Positions 1-5,159 of a DNA stretch of 5,159 nt are shown piece after piece (the stretch's first letter is position 1; every line of letters begins with the position of its first letter). Position numbers and translations under genes: made by a program. This DNA is from CAZXNF01 sp050741255 (lineage in GTDB: Bacteria; Pseudomonadota; Gammaproteobacteria; Burkholderiales; SG8-41): assembly GCA_050741255.1 (NCBI GenBank), contig JBOIEQ010000219.1, positions 1 to 5,159 of the forward strand. The letters are read 5' to 3'. The notes beneath the pieces are model-generated. The model worked only from the letters and a program-made list of their open reading frames with translations, was not told the DNA's origin and did no database searches.

Positions 1-92
1 TTCCTCGTCCTTGCATAGAGGGGCTATGCGGCCTCCTCGCGCCTAGCATCCGGGCCCTTTTGGCTCAACGCCGCGCACGTTTAGGTCCATAA
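1..92. repeat. Hairpin-rich non-coding segment, possible repeat element (left edge)
   Basis: No convincing protein is visible here in any frame. A perfect 6-base inverted repeat, GCATAG at 13-18 and CTATGC at 24-29, encloses a 5-base loop. A second arm pair, GCGGC at 28-32 and GCCGC at 70-74, brackets an inner stem of GGGCC (52-56) with GGCTC (62-66), which contains one G-U pair and has a CTTTT loop. Toxin-like coding sequence begins immediately after this stretch. The layout suggests an intergenic repeat or small structured RNA, and the sequence gives a vague impression of a dispersed betaproteobacterial repeat, but only one copy lies in the window, so repetition cannot be shown. It could also be a chance set of short GC-rich complementarities. 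The left boundary is not visible. Confidence 0.3.
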
Positions 93-257
93 CAGGCTCT
101 ACGGATACCGGATGAAAACCGAACCTGGAGAATCGTCTATTTTCTCGATCACGATAGCGTGGTGATTCTCGAAGTATTTGCCAAGACGACGGCACAAACA
201 CCGAGAGCCGTGATCGAAAAAAGCAAGGCGCGCTTGCGTCAATACCATTCGATATGA
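93..257 (+). pseudogene. C-terminal remnant of a HigB/RelE-type (Gp49-like) toxin
   Basis: Reading from 93 to the TGA at 255-257 gives 54 residues that match the C-terminal half of the Gp49-like/HigB toxin family, which are ribosome-dependent mRNA interferases in characterised members. The recognisable stretches are ALRIPDENRTWRIVYFLD, VVILEVFAKTT and TPRAVIEKSKARL, in the family's usual order. Full-length members have roughly 100-120 residues, so about half is missing. An in-frame TAA stands at 90-92, no ATG, GTG or TTG start occurs in the early codons, and none of the three frames of 1-92 resembles the toxin N-terminus. The antitoxin start lies 13 bases after the stop, the typical toxin-first HigBA order. 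GC is about 48% over 121-260 by hand count, clearly lower than in the genes to the right. It is most likely an inactive remnant; a sequencing error alone would not explain the absence of upstream homology. Confidence 0.65.
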
Positions 258-258
258 C

Positions 259-263
259 AAGGA
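259..263 (+). promoter_or_regulatory. Ribosome binding site of the antitoxin gene
   Basis: AAGGA lies 7 bases upstream of the ATG at 271, just after the stop of the toxin remnant. It supports 271 as the antitoxin start and indicates that the antitoxin can be translated independently of the broken toxin frame. Confidence 0.6.
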
Positions 264-270
264 TGCCTTC

Positions 271-600
271 ATGAACGCCACGCGACTCAAAAGACTTCGG
301 GCAGCCGGATGGAAAGCCGGCAACGCCAGGGACTTCCTGAAACTGAGCGAAGAAGAAGCAGTGCTGGTGGAACTGAAGCTGTCGCTGGCCGCCGCGCTCA
401 AGCGTACGCGCCAGAAGCACGGTTTGTCCCAAATCAGCCTCGCTCAACGCATGGGCTCCAGCCAGTCCCGCATCGCCAAGATCGAAACCGGCGACGCATC
501 GGTATCGCTCGACCTGATCGTACGCGCGCTGCTGGCGACCGGCGCCAAGCGCCAGGAGCTGCGCAAGGCATTTGCGCTGGACGAGAAGATTGCGGCCTGA
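271..600 (+). CDS. HigA-like XRE-family antitoxin / transcriptional regulator
   Basis: This 109-residue cytoplasmic protein is a helix-turn-helix antitoxin of the XRE (Cro/C1) type that pairs with HigB/RelE-like toxins. In such systems it neutralises the toxin and represses the shared promoter. The N-terminal part (residues 1-35) carries the family pattern GWKAGNARDFLKLSEEE. The helix-turn-helix spans about residues 38-92, with LSQISLAQRMG as the scaffold helix near 52-62 and SSQSRIAKIE as the recognition helix near 63-72, followed by SVSLDLIVRALLATG. Length and all key regions look complete and no frameshift is seen. The start is supported by AAGGA 7 bases upstream. Its partner toxin directly upstream is truncated, so it may now act as a solitary regulator or as an antidote to toxins encoded elsewhere. 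A solute-binding protein gene follows 16 bases after its stop, so the two may share a transcript. The family assignment is firm; the present function is inferred. Confidence 0.88.
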   Translation: MNATRLKRLRAAGWKAGNARDFLKLSEEEAVLVELKLSLAAALKRTRQKHGLSQISLAQRMGSSQSRIAKIETGDASVSLDLIVRALLATGAKRQELRKAFALDEKIAA

Positions 601-616
601 GCGCAGGACAACGACG

Positions 617-1414
617 ATGAATGACCGCGTGAAACTCGCCTCGGCCGTGTTGCTGGGCGCACTGTCCCTGGTGCTTCCCGCCTCCGCCGCGGACAACGTC
701 CTCGCCCCCGGCGGGACACTGCGCGTGGTCTACCTCGCCGGCAATCCCGCACAGGCGGTGCGCGATCCGAAGACGGGCGATATTTCCGGTGTGTCGGTGG
801 ACCTCGCGCGCGAACTCGCCCGCCAGTTCAATCTGCCACTCGAAATGACGGGGCTGCCCGGTGTGCAGGACGTCATCGACGCCGTGCGCGACGAAAAGGC
901 CGACATCGGCTTTCTCGCGAGCGACCCCTCGCGCCGTGGACCCATCGAGTTTTCCCAGGTCTACCTGCGCAATCCGCAAAGCCTGGTGGTGCCGGAGGCG
1001 TCTCCCCTCCGCGCCTTCGCCGATCTCGACCGGGCGGGCGTGCGCATCGGCGTCACGCGCATGGACTCGATCGGCCTCTATCTGAAGCGCACCCTCAGGG
1101 TCGCGCAACTGATCGAGATCGACGGCACGCAGGTGGCCGTGGTGCGGCAGCTCTTCGATGCCAATACCGTCGACGCCTTCGGTGCGAACCGCCTGCGCCT
1201 GACCGCCATCATGGCGGCGGGACCGGGCCTGCGCATGCTGCCCGGCAGCATCTTCGGCGTGCCGCAGGCGATCATCGTGCCGGCGAAACGCACCGAACGG
1301 CTGGCCGCAATCGACAATTTTCTCAACGCCGCACGGCAGAGCGGTTTTCTGCAGGCCGCGATCACCCGCGCCAACAACGGCACGGAGATCGAACCCGCGC
1401 CGCCGGCGCGGTAA
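617..1414 (+). CDS. Secreted amino-acid-type ABC transporter substrate-binding protein (SBP family 3)
   Basis: The 265-residue product looks like a periplasmic family 3 solute-binding protein (SBP_bac_3, PF00497 type), which delivers amino acids or other small polar solutes to an ABC importer. A Sec signal peptide is clear: basic start MNDRVK, hydrophobic core about residues 7-20, and cleavage near PASA-AD after residue 24. The first lobe starts with TLRVVYLAG (34-42) and has the family signature SGVSVDLARELARQFNLP (57-74), then DEKADIGFLASDPSRR (92-107) and IEFSQVYL (110-117). The second lobe includes LDRAGVRIGVTRMDSIG (137-153). ATG 617 was chosen over the upstream in-frame ATG at 572, because 572 lies inside the antitoxin gene, AGGA at 605-608 sits 8 bases before 617, and the signal peptide begins there. 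No permease or ATPase gene adjoins it in the window; the next gene is convergent. The usual ligand-site TxxR-type motif appears as DPSRR, so the ligand is uncertain. Confidence 0.85.
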   Translation: MNDRVKLASAVLLGALSLVLPASAADNVLAPGGTLRVVYLAGNPAQAVRDPKTGDISGVSVDLARELARQFNLPLEMTGLPGVQDVIDAVRDEKADIGFLASDPSRRGPIEFSQVYLRNPQSLVVPEASPLRAFADLDRAGVRIGVTRMDSIGLYLKRTLRVAQLIEIDGTQVAVVRQLFDANTVDAFGANRLRLTAIMAAGPGLRMLPGSIFGVPQAIIVPAKRTERLAAIDNFLNAARQSGFLQAAITRANNGTEIEPAPPAR

Positions 1415-1420
1415 GACGTT

Positions 1421-1436
1421 CCGGCAAGTCCGCCGG
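1421..1436. terminator. Possible shared hairpin between convergent genes
   Basis: CCGGC (1421-1425) and GCCGG (1432-1436) form a perfect 5-bp GC stem around a 6-base loop, filling the 22-base gap between the stops of the two convergent genes. It could act as a weak bidirectional terminator. No T-tract follows on either strand, so factor-independent termination is doubtful and the match could be chance in GC-rich DNA. Confidence 0.3.
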
Positions 1437-2414
1437 TCATTCCGGCGCGACCTTCGCCTCCTTCACGACCCTGCCCCATTTGTCCGCGTCGGCCTTGAGG
1501 TAGGCCGCCATGTCCTTCGGGCTGCCGCCGACGGGTTCCGCGCCCTCGTTGGCGAAACGCGCCCGCAGTTCGGGATCGACGATGATCTTCGTCGCTTCCG
1601 CGTTCAGGCGGTCGATAATCTCGGCCGGCGTCTGCGGCGGCGCGTACATCCCCCACCACTGGCTCGACTCGAAGCCCACCAGCGTTTCCGCCACGGTCGG
1701 CAACTCCTTGAGTGCGTCCACCCGCTTCGCGCCGGTAACGGCGAGGGCGCGCAGCTTGCCCGCCCGCACCTGCGCCAGCGCGGTGGGCACCGCGGTGAAC
1801 AGCACCGACACCTGCCCCGCCATGAGGTCGATGACGGCCGGCGGGCCGCCCTTATACGGGATGTGGACCATGGTGGTCCCGGCCTGCAGGTTGAAGAGTT
1901 CGCCCGTCAGGTGGCTGAGCGTGCCGCTGCCGTTGGACGCATAGTTGATCGCGCCCGGCTTCGCCTTCGCCAGCGCGATCAGTTCGCGCACGGTCCGCGC
2001 CGGCAGCGACGGGTGCACCACCAGCATGTTGGGCGCGGACGCGATGACGATGACGGGCGCAAAGTCGCGGATGGGGTCGTACAGCGGCTTGCGCGTCAGG
2101 TGCGGCGCGATGGAATGCGAACTCGACGAAGTGACCAGCAACGTATAGCCGTCGGGCGCCGCCTTGGCGACGATCTCCGCGCCGATCATGCCGCCCGCGC
2201 CGGAGCGGTTGTCGACCACGATCTGCTGGCCGAAGACGGCGCCCAGTTTCTGCGCCATCGTGCGCGCGAAGAGATCCGTGCCGCCGCCGGGGGGAAACGG
2301 CACCACGATGCGGATCGGCTTGGACGGGTAAGTCTGCGCCCAGGCGTTGCCGCCCCCGCACGCCAGGACACCACACAGCATCGACGCACGAACGATTGCA
2401 CCGGCAGCAGCCAT
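1437..2414 (-). CDS. Bug-family (TctC-type) tripartite tricarboxylate transporter substrate-binding protein
   Basis: This 325-residue periplasmic binding protein belongs to the Bug/TctC family (PF03401), whose members bind carboxylates and other small organic solutes for TctAB-type transporters or for signalling. Family landmarks are YPSKPIRIVVPFPPGGGTD (29-47), VVDNRSGAGGMIG (66-78), the APDGYTLL segment (86-93), NYASNGSGTLSHL (157-169), HIPYKGG (184-190) and LPTVAE (238-243). The N-terminus has a hydrophobic signal segment (about 10-26) ending in AWA-Q. A cysteine at residue 19 in VLAC is a weak lipobox alternative. The start at 2414 is chosen because AGGAGG lies 4 bases upstream and the length suits the family. 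An in-frame ATG at 2480 would add 22 hydrophilic residues and overlap the preceding gene's stop by 4 bases. It is the last of three co-directional genes after a carboxyltransferase subunit and an enolase-superfamily enzyme, suggesting that it captures the substrate or a related acid. No TctA or TctB gene is in the window. Confidence 0.92.
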   Translation of the reverse strand: MAAAGAIVRASMLCGVLACGGGNAWAQTYPSKPIRIVVPFPPGGGTDLFARTMAQKLGAVFGQQIVVDNRSGAGGMIGAEIVAKAAPDGYTLLVTSSSSHSIAPHLTRKPLYDPIRDFAPVIVIASAPNMLVVHPSLPARTVRELIALAKAKPGAINYASNGSGTLSHLTGELFNLQAGTTMVHIPYKGGPPAVIDLMAGQVSVLFTAVPTALAQVRAGKLRALAVTGAKRVDALKELPTVAETLVGFESSQWWGMYAPPQTPAEIIDRLNAEATKIIVDPELRARFANEGAEPVGGSPKDMAAYLKADADKWGRVVKEAKVAPE

Positions 2415-2418
2415 GATT

Positions 2419-2424
2419 CCTCCT
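2419..2424 (-). promoter_or_regulatory. Strong Shine-Dalgarno deciding the Bug protein start
   Basis: Read on the - strand this is AGGAGG, followed after 4 bases by the ATG at 2414-2412. It is a perfect core Shine-Dalgarno and favours the shorter, signal-peptide-first protein over the in-frame ATG at 2480. Confidence 0.7.
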
Positions 2425-2476
2425 CGCATTTGATTTTCATCGGCGGCCGATCCAGCGACCGCCGTCTCAACGTCGC

Positions 2477-3646
2477 TCATCTTCGTTTCGCCAGCTTCGC
2501 GATCAGCTTTTCATCCACGGTCAGGCCCAGGCCGGGCGCGTCCGGCAGCACCACCTTTCCGTTCTTCACCACCGCGCCGCCCCCGGCGACCGGCTTGTCC
2601 TTGATCCGCAGCTGGTAGTCCATGCCGGGATCGCAGCCCACCAGCCGCACCGCCGCGTGCAGGTGGCCGGTGGCCGTGTCCAGCAAGGCGCTGCCCTGTG
2701 TCCAGTCGATGCGCACGGGCAGGTTGGCGGCCTCGGCGATGCGCATCATCTGCAGCGCCTTGTAGAAGCCGCCGCATTTGCCGAGTTTGAGGCTGACCAT
2801 GTCCGCGACGCGGCGCGACGCGATCTCGAGCATCGTGCCGAGGTTCTGGATCGCCTCGTCGGCGACGACCGTGTGCGGGATTGCCTGCGTGATGGCGGCC
2901 AGTCCCTTGAGGTCCTGGCCCGGCACGGGCTGCTCGATGGCGAGGTTCGGCGTCCGCGGAAAGCGGCGCAGGAGGACTTCGATGGTGGCCTTCGCCGTGC
3001 CCCACATCTGGTTGGGATCGGCGATCACCAGCGCGTCGGCCGGCACGCGTTCGAGGATGGCCTCAAGCCGGTCCGCGTCGGCCTCCAGCGATTCGAGGCG
3101 CCCCGTCATCTTCGGCTCGAAGCAGGTATAGCCCCGCTTGAGCAGTGCGAAGGCGTGCTCGCCCATGCGTTTGGGTTCTGCGCGCGGCATCGTCGCCAGT
3201 TGCCCGAAGCTCGTCTGGTAGGCGCCGCCGAGCAGGTTGTAGATCGGCTGGCCCGTCGCCTTGCCCATGATGTCGTAGAGCGCGATGTCGATCGCGCTGC
3301 GGGCGCCGGCGTTGCCCTGCAGAAAGAGGTGATCGAGGGCCGCGTGGATGGCGCCGATCTGGAACGGATCCTTGCCGAGGATCGTGCGGCCGAAGAGCTG
3401 GACCGTGGAGGTGATGCCCGCCTGCGTTTCGCTGGTGACCGGATGCGCGCAGGCCTCGCCCCAGCCGGTGATGCCTTCGTCCGTCTGGATTTTGACGAAG
3501 ACGTTTTCCTTGTACTGGAGGTTGGCGAACCAGCCCTCGCGGGCGTGCACCATCGTCCCCTTCTTCTTGCCGCTGCCGAACAGCGCGTGATACTCGTCGG
3601 TCGGCTCGTACCACACCGGGATCGCTTCGACCTTGGTGATCTTCAT
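2477..3646 (-). CDS. Mandelate racemase / muconate lactonizing enzyme family protein (enolase superfamily)
   Basis: The 389-residue cytoplasmic enzyme belongs to the enolase superfamily, whose members use a divalent metal to abstract a proton alpha to a carboxylate (racemases, acid-sugar dehydratases, cycloisomerases). The N-terminal capping domain (1-115) includes ITGWGEA (59-65) and a basic loop GSGKKKG (24-30). The signature ARSAIDIALYDIMGKATG (115-132) leads into the barrel with LLGG (138-141). Predicted metal ligands are D210 (ADPNQMW), E238 (AIEQPV) and D263 (VADEA). K179 in FEPKM is the likely catalytic lysine of the KxK motif, whose first lysine is replaced by E177, and K287 or K290 in SLKLGKCGG is the opposite-face lysine of the MLE-like subgroup. 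The C-terminal cap has PDAPGLGLTVDE (368-379). AAGGGAGGGA at 3659-3650 precedes the ATG. The gene starts 21 bases after the carboxyltransferase stop. Family certain; reaction and substrate unknown. Confidence 0.92.
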   Translation of the reverse strand: MKITKVEAIPVWYEPTDEYHALFGSGKKKGTMVHAREGWFANLQYKENVFVKIQTDEGITGWGEACAHPVTSETQAGITSTVQLFGRTILGKDPFQIGAIHAALDHLFLQGNAGARSAIDIALYDIMGKATGQPIYNLLGGAYQTSFGQLATMPRAEPKRMGEHAFALLKRGYTCFEPKMTGRLESLEADADRLEAILERVPADALVIADPNQMWGTAKATIEVLLRRFPRTPNLAIEQPVPGQDLKGLAAITQAIPHTVVADEAIQNLGTMLEIASRRVADMVSLKLGKCGGFYKALQMMRIAEAANLPVRIDWTQGSALLDTATGHLHAAVRLVGCDPGMDYQLRIKDKPVAGGGAVVKNGKVVLPDAPGLGLTVDEKLIAKLAKRR

Positions 3647-3649
3647 CGC

Positions 3650-3659
3650 TCCCTCCCTT
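3650..3659 (-). promoter_or_regulatory. Ribosome binding site of the enolase-superfamily gene
   Basis: Read on the - strand this purine run is AAGGGAGGGA, ending 3 bases before the ATG at 3646-3644, inside the 21-base gap after the carboxyltransferase stop. It fixes the start of the enzyme and supports a shared transcript with separate initiation. Confidence 0.6.
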
Positions 3660-3667
3660 GTTTGCGG

Positions 3668-5159
3668 CTAAAAGCTCGTCGGCCAGTTCGACAGGCGATG
3701 CTGGCCCACGCCACCCGACAACCGGAGCGTGTGGGTTTCGAGCATCTCCTTCAGGTACTCGCGCGTCTCGCGCGGATCGAGTACCTCCTTCACACCGAAC
3801 ACGGCCGCCAGGTCGTAGGCCGAGCCGTGGCGCGCCATCTCCGCCAGCAGCGTGTTGAAGCGTTCGGGATCGTCCTCCTCCTTGATGCCGTGCACGACCA
3901 TCACCGCGGTGCGCGGGTCCATGAAGCTCACCTCGGCGGTCCACCACGCGGCGAGCTCGTCGGCGATGCCAGCACCCCCCATGTTGATGAAGGCGCGGCC
4001 GTAGCTCTTGCGCAGGATGATGCTGATCTTGGGCACCGTGACCTGCAGCAGCGCGTTCATCCAGTTGATGACCTTGCCGATCACGCCGCGCTTCTCCGCC
4101 TCCGGCCCGATCAGGAAGCCCGGCTGGTCCTGCAGGAACACCAGCGGAATGTTGTAGCAGTCGCACAGCACGATGAAGTCCGTCGCCTTGCTGCAGGCGT
4201 CCGCGTCGACGGCGCCGCCCTTGAACTGCGGGTTGTTGGCGAGGATGCCGACCGGACGTCCGTCGATCCGTGCGAGCGCGGTGGTGATGCTGCGGCCGAA
4301 ACGTTCCTTGATCTCGAACACGCTGTCGCGGTCGACGATGGCACGGATCACCTTGCGCACGTCGTAGACCTGCGAACGCGACTCGGGAATCAGTTCCAGG
4401 ATGTTCCTGACCGGCTCGTCGGAGCCCTCCGGCACCGGCGCCACCGGCGGCGCCTGCCGGTTGTTGGTCGGCAGGTAGCCGAGAAAGCGCCGGATCGCCT
4501 CGACCGCCTGCTGGTCCGTGTCCACCACCAGGTCGGCGAAGCCCGAGTGTTCGGCCAGGATCTGCCAGCCGCCGAGCTCTTCCGGGCTGACCTCCCTGCC
4601 CAGCGACATCGAGACGACGCGCGGGCTCGCCACCGCCATCACCGCGCCCTTGCGCATCACGCAGAAGTCCGCGCAGCACGCGTGCCACGCGGACGAGCCG
4701 AAGGCGTTGCCGAGCACCGCCGTCGCCCACGGCGCCTCGCGGGTGCGCAGGAAGCGGTTGCCCTCGACGTTCATGCCCATGCCCTCGCCCATGATGTCGG
4801 GCATGCGCACGCCGGTGGACTCGCCGAGGAATACGATCGGAAAACCGCGCCGCCCGCCGATGTCCTTCACGTGCGACATCTTGCGGTTGTTCGTGTAGCT
4901 GGACGAAGAACCCTTGACGGTGAAGTCGTAGCTGACGACGCCGACGCGCCGGCCTTCCAGCTTGCCGAAGCCGGTGATCTTGCCGTCCGTCGGCGTCGAT
5001 TCCCGCATCTCCGGGAGATAGGAGACGCCGAACAGTCCCTGCTCGCGGAAGCTACCGGGATCGAGCAGTTGGTCGATGCGCTCGCGCGCGCTCAGGATCC
5101 CGGCCTGGCGGCGCCTCGACAGCTTCCGCTCGCCGCCCATCGCCATGGCGATGTGCGTG
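3668..5159 (-). CDS. Acyl-CoA carboxylase carboxyltransferase (beta) subunit, 5' partial
   Basis: The protein belongs to the biotin-dependent carboxyltransferase family (PF01039; PCC/MCC/ACC beta type), which moves CO2 from carboxybiotin to an acyl-CoA in the cytoplasm. Numbering from the first ATG (5146), the N-terminal crotonase-like domain has LSARERIDQLLDPGSF (18-33), GESTGVRM (108-115), GNAFGSSAW (146-154) and SPEELGG (187-193). The C-terminal domain has YDVRKVIRAIVD (261-272), DQPGFLIGPEAE (340-351) and LRKSYGRAF (378-386). The frame stays open to the window edge (codons T-H-I-A before the ATG), the family conserves an A-x-GG motif that here is AMGG, and no Shine-Dalgarno precedes 5146, so the true start probably lies beyond 5159. 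The 492 visible residues suit a family of about 510-540. The partner biotin carboxylase and BCCP subunit are not in the window and may lie upstream. The acyl-CoA substrate is unknown. Confidence 0.9.
   Translation of the reverse strand, partial: THIAMAMGGERKLSRRRQAGILSARERIDQLLDPGSFREQGLFGVSYLPEMRESTPTDGKITGFGKLEGRRVGVVSYDFTVKGSSSSYTNNRKMSHVKDIGGRRGFPIVFLGESTGVRMPDIMGEGMGMNVEGNRFLRTREAPWATAVLGNAFGSSAWHACCADFCVMRKGAVMAVASPRVVSMSLGREVSPEELGGWQILAEHSGFADLVVDTDQQAVEAIRRFLGYLPTNNRQAPPVAPVPEGSDEPVRNILELIPESRSQVYDVRKVIRAIVDRDSVFEIKERFGRSITTALARIDGRPVGILANNPQFKGGAVDADACSKATDFIVLCDCYNIPLVFLQDQPGFLIGPEAEKRGVIGKVINWMNALLQVTVPKISIILRKSYGRAFINMGGAGIADELAAWWTAEVSFMDPRTAVMVVHGIKEEDDPERFNTLLAEMARHGSAYDLAAVFGVKEVLDPRETREYLKEMLETHTLRLSGGVGQHRLSNWPTSF

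Noticed and set aside
52..61. GGGCCC followed by a T run as an intrinsic terminator
   Set aside because: The palindrome has no loop of its own and the T run is only four bases that fall inside a larger possible hairpin loop rather than after a stem.
112..165. ATG at 112 as the start of a small peptide or of the toxin
   Set aside because: This frame reaches a TGA after 17 codons and is not the frame that carries toxin homology, so it cannot restart the toxin.
234..256. TTGCGT and GATATG as a sigma-70 promoter for the antitoxin
   Set aside because: The spacing is only 11 bases, too short for a functional -35/-10 pair, and both boxes lie in toxin coding sequence.
43..696. Long open frame on the - strand, 217 codons, opposite the toxin remnant, antitoxin and start of the binding protein
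   Set aside because: It lies antisense to the recognisable antitoxin and signal peptide coding sequence, has Arg-rich low-complexity composition typical of shadow frames, and resembles no family I know.
434..1108. Open frame of 224 codons on the - strand across the antitoxin and the family 3 binding protein
   Set aside because: It is antisense to both recognised genes, has no recognisable domain and no plausible ribosome binding site.
1863..2618. Open frame of 251 codons on the + strand across the Bug gene
   Set aside because: It is antisense to a clearly recognisable Bug protein and to the end of the enolase-superfamily gene, with a composition dominated by Arg, Asp and His from reversed codons.
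3063..4730. Open frame of 555 codons on the - strand in another frame of the carboxyltransferase and enolase-superfamily genes
   Set aside because: It is rich in Arg, Gly and Ala with no domain, and two well-supported genes occupy the same strand in the correct frames. It is a by-product of high GC.

Overview
This window looks like GC-rich proteobacterial DNA, most likely from a betaproteobacterium of the Burkholderiales or Rhodocyclales type. The reasons are a Bug/TctC-type periplasmic binding protein (a family greatly expanded in Burkholderiales), strong G/C bias at third codon positions, and long spurious antisense reading frames of the kind GC-rich genes produce. The taxonomic call is an inference from gene content, not a database result.

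Left part, + strand (about 1-1414). Positions 1-92 encode no recognisable protein and hold hairpin-forming sequence that may be a repeat element. Next, 93-257 keep only the C-terminal half of a HigB/RelE-type (Gp49-like) toxin, with a stop codon directly upstream in frame and no toxin-like sequence before it in any frame. An apparently intact HigA-like XRE antitoxin follows at 271-600. A secreted solute-binding protein of the amino-acid ABC transporter family 3 type begins 16 bases later (617-1414), with no permease or ATPase beside it in the window.

Right part, - strand (1437-5159, read right to left). Three closely packed genes look like one operon: an acyl-CoA carboxylase carboxyltransferase (beta) subunit whose 5' end runs off the window, a mandelate racemase/muconate lactonizing-type enolase-superfamily enzyme, and a Bug-family (tripartite tricarboxylate transporter) periplasmic binding protein. 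The set fits capture of an organic acid in the periplasm followed by abstraction of an alpha-proton and CoA-level carboxylation. The substrate cannot be read from the sequence.

The two gene groups converge at 1415-1436, a 22-base gap holding a small GC-rich hairpin. I see no CRISPR array, tRNA, rRNA, transposase or phage structural gene. The points of most interest are the decayed toxin next to an intact antitoxin, the structured left edge that abuts the decay point, and the combination and active-site variants of the - strand catabolic operon.
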